Of a stretch of DNA of 64,000 bases, positions 1-11,553 are shown piece by piece. Positions within the stretch are counted from its first letter, which is position 1; each line of letters begins with the position of its first letter. The notes under the pieces were generated by a model. The model did not search any database, was not told the DNA's origin, and was given only the letters and a program-made list of their open reading frames with translations. The translations under genes and the position numbers were made by a program. The stretch is from Cylicocyclus nassatus (Eukaryota; Nematoda; Chromadorea; Rhabditida; Strongylidae): positions 4,960,399-5,024,398 of the forward strand of contig CATQJL010000001.1 in assembly GCA_958299035.1 (NCBI GenBank), read 5' to 3'.

Positions 1-157
1 TTTCTTAATCGTCACGCAACCTTTATAAAGCAAATCAGCCGCTGAACTTTTGCTAAAAACAACAGAACACGTCCCATAAGAGCTTTCAACGAGACACTAT
101 GTATACTCTCAAGAAATACACTATAAGAGGCTAGGGTAGAAACTATTTCGAAGCCTA

Positions 158-1553
158 CAAGGAAGCTACTTAACTTAGCCCGGCCTTTTGGAAAGAAACT
201 TATCCTGCATCAGCTTCAAACACTGATCCCAAATATGCTATTCATAGCTGTCGCGCACCACTCCAAAGCGAGTTATGGGCTTTTCCTGCGCAAAGTTCGC
301 ATACTTATCGACTCAGTGGCATCAGGACCAGGGCCCGGCGGGGGTGGCGCTTTCACAAGCTGGATATCGTTTTTGGCCCGAAAAAGCAAAGGGGAAGTCG
401 TATTTTGGGGCCGATAAACAATGCACATATCATTCTTTATTCATCATTCCTTGTTGATGCTACTGTCCTATGAACTTAGACTCCAGCAATGTGAAGATTC
501 TGTGCTCCGATCGCTAGCCTGTCCGCAGGCGGGAATTCAAATCGCAATTCTTGTAAGAGGAAAATAACAAAATAGGCTCGTTTTCAATGCACAAGTAACG
601 ATATGGCACCAAATTCGCTGTATAGTTGGAGGACCATGAGCAGAAAAAAAGTATGAAGAATTATGAGAAACATATGTGAATTTGAAAAATGGTAACTGTT
701 TTTCGAATTTAGGTGGCTCCCGCGCCATCTGGGAGCAACCTGGGGTGGCTCCCTGCTTCTCTTCACATAATTCCCCGGTTTTCTTCAATAAATGTGGACT
801 AGGTCGAGAGTATTACTATATGTTTAAATCCGCTTCCAAAACCACCAAGGCACCGCTTCGATACAGCCCCAAATAGGGTTCACAGCGTTATGGTCGGCCT
901 CGGAAAGCGCGCTCCAATCGCAATCGGTTATTGTACTAAATTGTAAAGTTTCGCAGCTGACTAATAAATGAGTAGTATCTTAGATATAAACGTCAAAGTT
1001 TGTGCAAATCTTGATTTGTTTTTTTATAGATTCCTTTGCGGATGAACCCATTGAGCTGAAACCTTGATGACCCGGGCTGGACCAGGAAAGCCAGGTAGTA
1101 CTACAATATTAAGCGCTGAGGCCGCCCATCTTATTATTTGTGTATATCTGTTTGTCAGGGACTTACGGGGTCAAAAATAGGGTCAAAGGGGAAGTCGTAA
1201 GAAATTTTGGCTTTAAAGGGGATATCGTTTTCAAAATTCTGAAATGCCACCTCCTGCCGGGCCCTGATCAGATCATCATCTAAGTGCTAATACACTTACG
1301 TTAAGTTTCTTTTTAATGAAAAAAGATTGAATCTGTGTTACTTCGATATCTCAGCAGCTTTTTCTTGCAGATATTTATCTTCATTTATTCTTCCCATGTT
1401 CAGTAATATGACAATTTAACGCAAGAAGCTTGTAACTGGCCGGTGCGCGGCAGCTGGAAATAGAATATTTGGAATAAGCGTTTGAAGCTGATTCAGAATA
1501 TATATGTAATCTCTTGCCAAAAGGTCGAGCTAAGTTAGGTGGCTTTTCTTATT
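158..1553. repeat. Foldback element with AGCTACCTAACTTAGCTCGG-type ends
   Basis: The left end near 158-190 (AAGGAAGCTACTTAACTTAG) is repeated inverted near 1528-1553. Subterminal blocks also pair (232-285 with about 1440-1500). A second, shorter copy lies at 58521-58984. The interior is interrupted by another inverted-repeat element at 323-1268. No coding capacity was recognised; exact ends are uncertain by several bases. Confidence 0.7.
323..1268. repeat. Nested inverted-repeat element (GGGCCCGGC ends)
   Basis: The left part (GGGCCCGGCGGGGGTGGC, then GATATCGTTTTTGGC and GGGGAAGTCGTA) reappears inverted at about 1160-1268 (GGGGAAGTCGTA, GGGGATATCGTTTTC, GCCACCTCCTGCCGGGCCC). It sits inside the foldback at 158-1553, so it is probably a later insertion. 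Confidence 0.6.
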
Positions 1554-4103
1554 AGCTTTTGCACGTCGATCCTCAACAATTACCTTCAACGATAAACCAT
1601 GGTCTAAATCGAGTCACTCGTAACTTGAATCGTGCACTGCATACCACGCGCGATTTGTATGCTCGCAGGTGACCCATCATAAAGCATTTATTTCCTTTCA
1701 CATCTTTTGGATGTGGACGTGAAAACTTATGATTTGTTTTTTGCGTCGAATCGGTTCCACTCATTGCTTGCGAGAAGTTGAAGAGTCTCGCGCACAATGT
1801 GCAAGCTCCATATCAAGTCACAGATTGCTCCAATGTACATTATGCTGCACGAAGTTACCTCTCTTCTGTCTCGGCTTTCTCAGAGTTGTAAATAAAGACC
1901 ATTCTTCCTGAGCTTCGAAAAACAGTCTGGTCTTTTCTCCCATAAGAACGAACACTTCCAATGTCATACAACTTAATAGATCTTTTATTTTTGAGTTTAA
2001 TGCATGGCTACCACTCCTGAATGTTTTTGATTCAATAAAACTGCATATTCGAAGAAATGCCGACTATCAAAAAGCAAAGTGTAAATTTCACCAAAAAGAT
2101 AAACAAGATCTCCCTAGACATCTGCAACATCATCTGCAACATATTTGATTTTTTTTTTATCTCGGAATGTTTACGCACCATATACAGCTTATAGGCTAAT
2201 TGAGCGAGTTCGGTCTCAAAGGGTTAGATCGAGACGCTAAAGTTTGTCGATAACATAATCCCAATAGTAGCGCTATCTCATTTCATGGCAGCCAGCTAAA
2301 TTTGTCTATCCGCATTTTTCCGAGATATTGAGCATACCTCGTAAGCTTTTTTATTGCTCAGCACCAAGGCTTAAGACAGAATGTTTACCCCTTTCACAAG
2401 AGTAAAGACAAGAGATTGTGTAGTGTGCAGGCGTGTGCCACCTATGCAGATGTCGCTTAATGTGGCGAATGCTTAATCGCTGAATAACCATCATGTCTCA
2501 AAATTTGGCAATTCTTTGGGTACCATTTTATGTTGCTTTCAGCTTTGATTTACAACACGAAGCAAAAAGTGACTATTAAGGAGTAAATTGCTGCCAATTT
2601 CTGTAGCATTTCGCCGAACATATTCAGGTTCACTACCTGGTCAAATAGCTCTAACTAGATGACATTGACTATCAGAGGTATTTTTGTAGTCAAGGAAAAC
2701 GACAGGAAAAAAAACGCTTCAATCATGCATTGCTTTTGATATGCAAACAAAATCACTCTTCATAAGATCCGGTTTACGTAATCTCGACAAAAAGGTAATT
2801 TGATAATGAAGCATTAATTGTCTTCCCAATCTTAATCTTGGCTCACTTCTTCTTTGGAAGCCATTATGAGTGATGCGCCAAAAAGGTTCAAATTTTCCTT
2901 GCAAAAGATTCTTCCCATTAATCTTATTTTTCTTAGGAAACGTATAGACTCGCTTTCAGTAATGCGGGGTGAAGAGATGGCTGTGTAATTTGCATCTACA
3001 AGGCATGAGCGAGATGTGGACTGCAATAGCGTTTACTCTGAAAGGTCTCGCCTAAGTGACATCGCACTACTTTGCTTCTGAAGCAAGGTAACCGCTTCGG
3101 ACGCTCTACAATTGCGACCCCTCTGCAGTCTCCCTATGCCCGCCCACCCAAAGAATTCAAGAAGTGAGCTAGAGTGCGCATGTCGCACGTAGTAATGACC
3201 ATATCGTCCCGTAGCGACCTTTGTTGACCTTAAGACTTTGCGTTCATGCACCTAATTTTAAAATCAAAGGTTTCGTTTCAGCCTTCTAAGCCCTCTAAGT
3301 TGCATTTTCGGAGTCAGCGGGAATGATATCTTAAGTGAGCGAAGAACTTTTTAACAGACATGTTGTCCAGACTGCCTTCAAAGCGTCTCGCATGCAGCAA
3401 AATTCTTCTCCTCTTAATGAAAAACCGTCGCAGGGCATGTCTGCAACTACTGAACTACAATAAATCGGCTTGTGTAGAGGAACGCGACATTCGCAAAAGC
3501 ACCAATTTTGGTGCACCAAACTTGTTTTCTTTCGCTTGCAACATGTCTCCACATGCTAACATTCAAAAATTTTCAGGACTGTTGTATAGCAGGGCTCGCC
3601 AATGGCTTGTGATCAGTTGCATTCAAGTTCCCCTTCCCATTCTTTCTAGCAAGCTTGCTTCTTGGAAATGCGTTCTAAGTTTTTTGCGGCCTCAACCACG
3701 AAGTAGCGGTCATGACTTAAATGTACAACTTCTTTTTAACGTTAAGCTTCGTCGGATCTTGTTAGCCGCTTCCAACTGAATTGTGTTTACTGCTCGGAGG
3801 TGATCGGAGCAGCAAAACGGAAACACCAACTTTTATCTTTATGAGAACAGATTTTTCAAGCTGTATGGAGAAAGAAGCGCAACCGAATTGTCGTTTTCGT
3901 ACCGGTGCTCCTGTCTGCGCCTTATTGTACCCCTCTTCTCATGGCATATCATTGTGCTTAGAGGTTATACCAGGTCTCTGAGAAGACTCTCGTCTCGGAA
4001 AACTTCCACTTCAAAGAAAGCGTCCATTTCGCAGTTGTTCATTCGCTTCACGCACAAAGGAATCTATAAAAAACACATAATACTTCCCGAAATTCAAAGC
4101 ATA
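1554..4103. other. Intergenic, no supported gene
   Basis: Open frames on both strands here (the longest plus frame is at 3360-3779) show no recognisable domain, no spliced-leader acceptor beside a start and no consistent splice pattern. I see nothing else to annotate. Confidence 0.5.
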
Positions 4104-5112
4104 CTCACAAGGGAAGGATGATCGGTCGAAGTGGCCATTTGAAATGAGCTGTATATCAGGAAACCGTCTTCGGTAAGGCAAACTCAAAACTACTTTTGCT
4201 AGTTGCCGAGCGGTTTTGTGGGGGGAGTTACAAGGCCATTTTTTCCGGCGCAGCCGGCGCACCCAGTCGTGCGAGGCGCTAGAACAACGCAGCAGTGTGG
4301 CAGTGGCGCAGTGGCAAAGCGGACCACGAAGCAGATGATCGAGGGTTCGAAACACGTTTTTTCTATTTTGTTTTGCAGTTCTGTAAAAAATCTATTGGGT
4401 GTCAGTAAACGAAAAATACTCATTTCTACGCAGTTGAAATGAGTAAGCTGTTTACTGTAACAATGGATTTCAATGATATATTAACACGTATGGAATAGAA
4501 CTACAAAATGCTCAAAGCAGAAGAGCTTTTCGCAGTGCGCACATCGGATAAAATATAAACGATGACAACCAGCAGCTTCACAATTACCTAGCAAAGTCGA
4601 TGAAAAACAGTACTGAATAGTAGACTCGAATTCGCCGGGGTGGTTATCAATGTATCCGGCTGCATGACATGGATATGGGGGAATCCATTGTTGTGACATC
4701 ATAGCCTCCACAGATTTACATGTTGTAGAAGATTATAGCTTATTGTAGAATAGTGGCTTTTTGCAGTAAATAGCTTATTTTAATTGCGTAGAAATGAATA
4801 TTTTTCGTTTACTGTCACCCAATAGACTTTTTACAGAACTGCAAAACAAGATAGAAGAGAGTATTCCAACCTTCGATCATTTGCTTCGTGGTCCGCTGTC
4901 TTGCCACTGCGCCACTGCCACACTACTGCGTTTTTCTAGCGCCTCGCTCATTACTGGGTGCGCCGGCTGCGCTAAAATTGCCTTGTAACTCCCCCCACAA
5001 AACCGCTCGGCAACTAGCGAAAGTAGTTTTGAGTTTGCTTTACCGAGGACGTTTCCTAATATACAGCTTATTCCAAATGGTCACCTCGACCGATCATCCT
5101 TCCCTTGTCAGA
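4104..5112. repeat. Foldback element with internal tRNA-like arms
   Basis: The left end ACAAGGGAAGGATGATCGG (4108 on) is matched inverted at 5085-5112. The pairing continues through the tRNA-like stretch to about 4440 and 4780, leaving a unique centre of about 340 bp. Related ends occur at about 14641-15110. Confidence 0.8.
4294..4356 (+). other. tRNA-like Pol III promoter (SINE-like)
   Basis: The A-box-like TGGCGCAGTGG at 4304-4314 and B-box-like GGTTCGAAAC at 4344-4353 are about 30 bp apart, as in tRNA genes. No convincing full cloverleaf or anticodon loop is seen, so this is called tRNA-derived rather than a tRNA gene. An inverted copy with a damaged B box (GGTTGGAATA) lies on the minus strand in the right arm, about 4870-4940. 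Confidence 0.5.
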
Positions 5113-6184
5113 CACTTGCGCCGGCCGGCGGCCGAGACATCATTTTGGGGGGAATCTAATGCAGGTTGGCGACCGGGCGAATGTATCATGCCGGCCGGCG
5201 ACAGCTCCTCTATGCAATAGTTCGACGAGTGCTTACCAGATTGCGCCTATCTTATTGAAAAGCGGAAAAACATGCTATCCTCTCCCCAAACGAACTATGC
5301 GTATTTCAACATCTCACATGACTTATGTTTTGATATAGCTTTCTGGCACCATTCCTGCTGCTTTCCACTTTGCTGCTCCTCTTGACGCTCTGTTTCGTCT
5401 TTTTTGCGTGTAATCGCTTGATTCACACATATTTACCAGATTTGATCTCAAAAATGTTTGGAGCACGACAAAGTGAAGTCCCTATATCTGGATGTGAGCC
5501 TGCTTACATATTTTTGTAGCGGATCATGGTTTTTTGAATAAAAGGAATCCGCACATGAGACCTTGAATGGCTCTTTAAAGCCGTAGTTTATCTGTATCAT
5601 CTTGTACATTTTGTTCCTCGTCAAGGTTTTTGCCTTTTTCTTCTTGAGCAACCGCTCTTTTTGGCTTGATCAAACGTAAAAAATTGAGATCATCTTCTTG
5701 ATTCCTTTAATTTATGGCAGGCACGGAATTGTGCGAAATGGTATTTCCGTCTCGTTCAACAAAGACGCTCCGGCATTTCCAGAAACCTGCTTTTGATAAG
5801 CCCGTTGCACAAGTGCATAAAAAATGATACTTGCTATTTCTATATCACTGCTATCTTAAGAATTACGCCCCCAGGTTTTAGTTTTTCTCCTACCTTTAAG
5901 GATTTTACTGCCTTGCCTTGCTCAGGTGCTTTCGTACTCAGCCACTTGAATCTAGATTTTTAGTTGATTTCATTGATCTTCACTTTATTCAGTCGCATTT
6001 TTCTCCTGTATGATGTGCACATTTTTTCTGCTTTCTGTGATCACTCTCCAAGACATTCCACTACATTTCACACTCCATTACATTGTCAACAAAACTTAGC
6101 GTAGAAGGCCCATATTGCCAACAATGTTTTTAAGGTAAAGGACACAACGATTAGCTGATGGGCACCGAAGACCCATAATGCTCA
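5113..6184. other. Intergenic, nothing recognised
   Basis: AT-rich sequence with no domain-bearing frame and no clear repeat boundary apart from a GC-rich GGCCGGCGGCC patch at 5122-5132, similar to one near 6580-6605. Confidence 0.4.
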
Positions 6185-6525
6185 TTAAAGGCAGTGTCTC
6201 GGCAAAATTTGTGTCCAGGTTCTTCATCTTTTCGGAGCCTTTTCGCCATAAGGAATTCACATTCGGGCTTTTCGGCGCATAAAAATAGCGAATGAGCTTT
6301 TTCCGATGCTTTTTAAGTCCGCATTTAGTGGAGATTACGTGTAAAGGCGGGGCTCGAAACGAGGGAGGCGGGCTAAGGATTTCCGGCTTTCACTGGATGC
6401 GGACTTGAAAAGCTCCGTAGAAGCTCATTTTCGCGCTCATTTGAACCCAGATATGGATTTTCCATGGCGAGAAGGCTCCGAAGAGATGGAATATTGGAAA
6501 ACGAAATTCTGCCGCGATGCCTTCA
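6185..6525. repeat. MITE of the TTAA-AGGCAG family
   Basis: It starts TTAAAGGCAGTGTCTCGGC and ends with a diverged inverted copy (GCCGCGATGCCTTCAG). The inner blocks CTTTTCGGAGCC and GGCTCCGAAGAG pair. Relatives are at 16250-16635, 24523-24860, 25082 and 51408-51863. Non-coding. Confidence 0.6.
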
Positions 6526-6645
6526 GTGACAATTTTATGACCAACTTCTTTCCATGCCGGCTGGCGGCCGTGTCGCCGGCCGAAATGTAGGCGACGGACC
6601 GGCCGGCGATTGCAAGGCCGCCAGTTGGTTCGAGTGTTCAATTTA

Positions 6646-7662
6646 TTAGGTATTCCGAAAGTAATTTTGCTTTTTTCAAACGGACGCCACATTCGAAGGA
6701 AGGAAGGTTTCTAAGAGATCTTGGAAGCATTCAATGCAGAATTTCATTCTCTTTCTAACGGTTATGAAATTGTTGCAAAACAGTCAATGAGCTTTCAGAG
6801 AATAACCAAAATCTGCGACCCATGCTTTTTGAGATGGTCAAGTTTCGCGATTTTTTCAAACTTTCATATCAGCCCTCAGAAGGAGTTCAAGTAACGGTTC
6901 GATAGAGTTAACCTTACAAAATTCAGTGCTGCTTTTTTTTCTTTCCATAGCTTGTCATACATTTTCAACAGAATTTTAACTGATGCTACCGATTTTCATA
7001 CTTGGGCAGCTAAATCCTCATAGAACATCAAAAGAAGAGCAGCAGCGCACTATTCAATTCAGCATTTACTCCTCTTTCTAACAGATGTTTTCTGTTTCCG
7101 ATTCGTTTAGTTTCCGGGGAGAAATCATCATAACTCATTTTTTTTAGCGAGCCCCAGGCTGTATCCGAAAAACTCGAAATTTGATATTTCGAACCCGTAA
7201 ACCCTCACCTGCCTTGTAAAATTAATGCTAGCTCATAATACCATCTTGGTAGTCTCAAATTACGAAAAATTATGATGTTTGATGCGATTATGGCTGAGGA
7301 GGGCCTGCCAAAATCCAATGGTTCTGTTAAAAAATCTTTTAAAAAATTAAGGCGAGCTGCGAGAAAGAGAAAAAGTAGTACTGTATTCTGTAAGGTTTAC
7401 TCTATCGAACCGTTACTTGAGCTCCTTCTAAGGACTGATATGAAAGTTTGAAAAAATCGCGAAACTTGACCATCTCAAAAAGCATGGGTCGCAGACTTTG
7501 GTTATTTTCTGAAAGCTCATTGGATGTTTTGCAACTTTTTCATAACCGTTAGAAAGAGAATGAAATTCTGCATTGAATGCTTCCAAGATCTCTTAGAAAC
7601 CTTTCTTCCATCAAATGTGGCGCCCGTTTGAAAAAAGCGAAATTACTTTCGGAATGACCTAA
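6646..7662. repeat. Mariner-type foldback MITE, copy 1
   Basis: The TTAGGTATTCCGAAAGTAAT end follows a TA. The inverted end ATTACTTTCGGAATGACCTAA closes it. The arms are several hundred bp (for example CTCTTTCTAACGGTTATGAA near 6751-6770, matched inverted near 7538-7557). The same element, almost the same length, is at 55277-56296. TA plus TTAGG ends are typical of Tc1/mariner elements; no transposase is seen inside. Confidence 0.85.
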
Positions 7663-8834
7663 AATTTTATTTATTTATGAGTACACTCAAGGTGTGCCGT
7701 AAAGAAGAAAAAGCAAACACATTCAAAAAACAAAGTAGAAAAAGCAGCCAGACCTCAGACTAGTAAACAGAGAAGTTTACTGAGATACACTAATGGAAAG
7801 TAAGACGAAGTCCATAGTCCCACACTAACTAGCCGAATAGACGAAGCAAGAAACAGATGGCAGAAAGGATTCTAGAGAATCCTGCCTTCTTCGATACCCA
7901 TGATGAACCCAATTTTGGGTGTTAGCGAGCTCGCGGGTAAAGCTAGCTGACTAGACCGATGAGAATCAATAGAAGAGGACAGAAGAGGGCAAAATTCTAT
8001 TTGTGGTAGTATTAGATACCTACCAGCTCTGAAGTTGTAATCAGCAAATATCAGGACCTGAGCTCCGGTAGACTATGAGGTGATACGAATCCCTAAGAAT
8101 GGGACTGGTTGCTTAGGTGACTAGTGAAACAGTAATCAAGTTAGTAACAAACTAGCACTGCAAAAGGCAGTCTATCTCTGTTAAGTCTACTATCCGGCAT
8201 AAACGATATCAATGCAAATACAAATGAGCTTCGTGCACAACTAAAGAAGAAGACGTAGTCGTAGTTGCAAGTCAGGACCGGCTGAAATTGAACGCGAATT
8301 GAACTGAGGGGCCGAACCAAATGCAGCAAAACCAAAGTGACCAAAAATAGTTGAATCAGGAATCCATATCAACCTGAAGCATTTCATTCAAATTCTTTTT
8401 TCTAAGTTCACGTTTGAATGATTTACTATCTCTACAGGCTAGATATTCACAAGGTAGTTTTTGGAGCAACTTTTGTACTCGATTAAAAAAAATCATGGTT
8501 CAGTAAACCGAATTGTATACGTCCACCATTAGAATACATTGAATATAAAGAAAAACCAGAGGTCCTTCCATGGCTGGCCTTGGACACCCAGTATTTAGAA
8601 GGTTTTCAATCTGGTTTCACCCCTGAAAATCCTAAAAGCGAGTATGAGGTCATGAATATGTCGTCTATAAGAGAGGCTCTTCAGATTTAGTCTGTTCAAA
8701 CGTTTTTCATAGCTAGGAGGCAACTGTGGATAACCAGAATTAGGGAAACAACGATGAAACAGAAGTCTTGTGAACACTTTCTGTACGATTATGTGCAGTT
8801 GTTGAGCCTTATATAGCCAAGATTGATAAAGTTG
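7663..8834. other. Intergenic, no supported gene
   Basis: No domain-bearing frames. The last part, up to about 8834, may belong to the 3' end of the Penelope-like element on the minus strand, because it continues directly from the ribozyme motif. Confidence 0.4.
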
Positions 8835-8882
8835 TTTATTAGGCTAACGTTTCGGCTTTTCGCCTTCGTCAGAGTCTAAAAA
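8835..8882 (-). ncRNA. Candidate hammerhead ribozyme of Penelope-like element
   Basis: Read on the minus strand, the core has CUGACGA (8866-8872), a stem II hairpin GGC-GAAAA-GCC, GAAA (8850-8853) and a GUU cleavage triplet (8846-8848). Stem I forms between 8873-8882 (TTTTTAGACT) and 8835-8845 (AGCCTAATAAA), with two mismatches. The short palindromic ACGT in the stem III position suits the minimal, dimer-type hammerheads known from Penelope-like retroelements. It lies just downstream of the GIY-YIG fragment on the same strand, where such motifs are expected. Cleavage is inferred from the motif only. Confidence 0.6.
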
Positions 8883-9050
8883 GCGAGGAGCAACTGAAAG
8901 TTATCCACCAGATGTTTCATACACAAGGTAAAGTCCAAAGCTGCATTTCGCGTAGACAGCTCACCTCTTCGCCGAGCAAGAGACTTCCACCACCACTCGT
9001 AGGCGTTAAATGATTAATGAGCTAACGTGAGTATAGATGATGTTCTTATA

Positions 9051-10046
9051 TCAAAACCCGCATAATTCCATAAATGGTGCGAGTTCCTTCATTATAGCAA
9101 CACACTCTTCCTTTCTATTCATTTTTGGATTCCTGGTAAGGATCCATCCGGCTTTTAAAGTTTTACGAGCTGCTGCCTCTGTTTCTCGCTCCAGAATCGA
9201 CACCGAAATATCGAACTCTTCTTCGTGGTGCAGCTTTCGATGCGTGCCCAGCGGAGTTGACATTCTTATGTTGCGCATCCCGTCCATGTGTTCCTTAATT
9301 CTGAGACGCAGTGGCCTACCCGTCTCCCCGATGTATTCATCGCCACATGCTTTACACTTCAAAAGGTAAATCACGCCCGAGCACATGCAATCGCCTTGTT
9401 TATTCGTGGCGTATCAAGCAATCCGTTTCTGTGCAAGCTTTATCATTTGCTCTATTTCGTACCAAGCGCCGTTTAAGGTTTGGAGGGGGTATTTCGACAA
9501 GCCGCAATGAATCTTGCAACCCAGCTTTTCGAACACATTTTCTAATCGCGCTGCTCAATGTATCTGAAATGAAAGGGAAACAGAATGACACTTTATCGCT
9601 AGGGTTTTTATGCAGTCTGATGACGCGATGTACTCTTCTGGAATGATATCCGTTAGCTTCAGCGATTTGGAGTGCTTTCTTGACTGACACAGCCTTTAGT
9701 ATGCCGTCAGATGACACCATTTTGGCTGTTCGGATCATGTTTTCAATTACATTTCCAATTAATTTCTGAACGCTTTCCAAACTTCGTTTGTGCTTACTCA
9801 AAGAGGGGCACCACAAATGGCTCGCATATTCTAGCACAGGGATCACTAAGGCTTTATAAAGCCTCAATAGAACCTTTACGTCTTTCACCTTAGTATTGCG
9901 AAATATCGTGTACATAATAGAAAAAGTTCGTGTATGCACGGCAGAAATTTGTGATTCAATTTTCAGTCCACTATCTACCAGAACCCCCAAGTCTTTCATA
10001 GATGTTCAAGTAGGCAGAGTGTAAGTCATTTCATTTTGTTCGAAGA
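9051..10046 (-). pseudogene. Chimeric retroelement remnant: non-LTR RT tail joined to Penelope-like GIY-YIG endonuclease
   Basis: On the minus strand, a frame from about 10046 to 9400, interrupted by one stop just before 9999, begins with the C-terminal part of a CR1/jockey-type reverse transcriptase (KDLGVLVDS, then LYKALVIPVLEYASHLWCP). It continues without a break into a Penelope-like linker (NMIRTAKMVSSDG, ALQIAEANGYHSRRV, PNLKRRLVRNR). After a one-base frameshift near 9390, the frame ending at 9051 holds a GIY-YIG nuclease (GVIYLLKCKACGDEYIGETG, RLRIKEH), with Cys residues just upstream as in Penelope-like elements. The RT fingers and palm are missing, so the copy is dead. It could be one insertion inside another or a genuine recombinant element. 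Confidence 0.75.
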
Positions 10047-11124
10047 ATTTCAAGACCTACCTTCTGTTTTCCTTCTGCTTTTATCCTTGCACTGCATCCT
10101 CTTCCTGCCTCTGCTTCAAGCTGTGCTGCAGCATTTATTATGGTTCTTACTGTCTGGCTGCTTCTGCGCAACTTCGCATTCTCCTCACAAAAGAGATTAG
10201 CTTTACCTTTCTCTTTTACATAATTATAAAATCATCAAAATTTAAATAAGAATAACGTAACTAGCATGTCATTTCCTTGGTTTTGTGTGCGGATGCCGTT
10301 TAGGCTGGTAAAGATCGCTTGTGCAGCATAGGATTAACCTATGGAGCGAAGTGGATGGGATGGGAGAGCGGGTCACAAAGACAACAGAATGTGAAACGTG
10401 GGAAGAAAATTGGAAGCAGATAGGAAGAGAGCATCCGGCGCGTCATCGGTCTTTGAGCAAAACGAAATCGTGGCCTGCGCAAGTATGTCAGCTAGACAAT
10501 ATTTACGCGCGCTCGATAACGTCCTCTAGGCCTGTAGTAAACCCCCGTTGGGTCCTGACGACTCTCTCAGAGTGAGGGAAATGCCTGTCTTATTTTTGTT
10601 GCCACCTCATGATGAGTGATAGGCGACGAGACGAAGTCATATGATGCCCGACGTGACGCCGCTGCCACACGGCCGGCGCGACAAGGCAGCACCAGCATGC
10701 CGTCATGCAGACAGTCGAAAAATAGTGGGTCTTGTTTGGAGACGCAGAGAGACTGTGGTGCCGACAAGCGAGTAACGGTCGAGTACGTCCGGAGTGGTGG
10801 TGTTGTCCGCTGTCTGTAGATGCACGCAAAGAATCAAAACTGGCGCCAAATCAAACAGCTGACAGCGCACAGTTGCGAGACGCACAGCTCATCTCATTCA
10901 CTGTTATTATTTCTTCTGATATTTGCTTCGGAACCTAGACAACGTAAGTCGAATTTGATCAGCATACATGTTTGCTGTGAATGTAACTTGCTACAGACGT
11001 CTACCTCAGAAGCGTACGACACAGTACTGCACTATTTACAGTGACAATTCCTTTCCAGGTATCGCAATAGGGTTTACAATTGCAAAGTGATAGCTGTATT
11101 ATTCAAGCGAGACTCGACTTTAAT
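10047..11124. other. Intergenic, no supported gene
   Basis: Short overlapping frames around 10320-10940 on both strands show no recognisable domain or splice pattern. A CTGTAGTAAACCCCC block at 10530-10544 resembles the end of the CCCGTAGTAAA repeat family (see 19833 and 57600). Confidence 0.4.
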
Positions 11125-11553
11125 GAGGGTTGTTTCAGACTGTCGCACTGACCGCAGCAGAATGCAGCAGACCGCAGCTGACTGTAGCTGACCGCACTGA
11201 CAGCAGGCCGCACAGATCGCTGCATCCTTTCGTAAAGGTAAAGAGGGTAAATAGTTGTAGCCCAAATAGTCAACAGCAATATATGCCCCAAAAGACAACA
11301 CGAGCGAGACTAAAACAGGTATAAGCAACGACAGGAGAAATCAGAACGAATAGCTGCATACCATAGAGGGATAATCGCCAAGATGTGATTGAGAAGAGTA
11401 AGTTAGAATCTATGAACTTTCTAGGCGTAAATCATGGCGTTTTGACCTCTAATTGTTTTCTTTTTTATGAAAGGAGCGATCTGTGCGGCCTTGCGGTCAG
11501 TGCAGTCTGCTGCAGTCTACTGCAATTTGCTGCGGAAGTATGAAACAACCCTG
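11125..11553. repeat. Inverted-repeat MITE with AGGGTTGTTTCA ends
   Basis: AGGGTTGTTTCAGAC at 11126 pairs with GTATGAAACAACCCT ending at 11552. Inside, CAG/GAC-rich blocks (GCAGACCGCAGCTGACTG) and AGATCGCTGCATCCTTT pair with copies at 11470-11530. The CAGGG-type end is compatible with the hAT superfamily, but no clear 8-bp duplication is visible. Confidence 0.6.

Noticed and set aside
3360..3779. 139-codon open frame on the plus strand
   Set aside because: No recognisable domain, no acceptor near the start, and overlapping minus-strand frames of similar quality. Probably chance.
7150..7210. GGGTTCGAAAT on the minus strand considered as a tRNA B box
   Set aside because: No A box at suitable distance and no cloverleaf.
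9051..9386. GIY-YIG frame considered as a host repair nuclease (SLX1-like)
   Set aside because: The upstream Penelope-like linker, the Cys pattern and the downstream ribozyme motif point to a retroelement, and the frame is broken.
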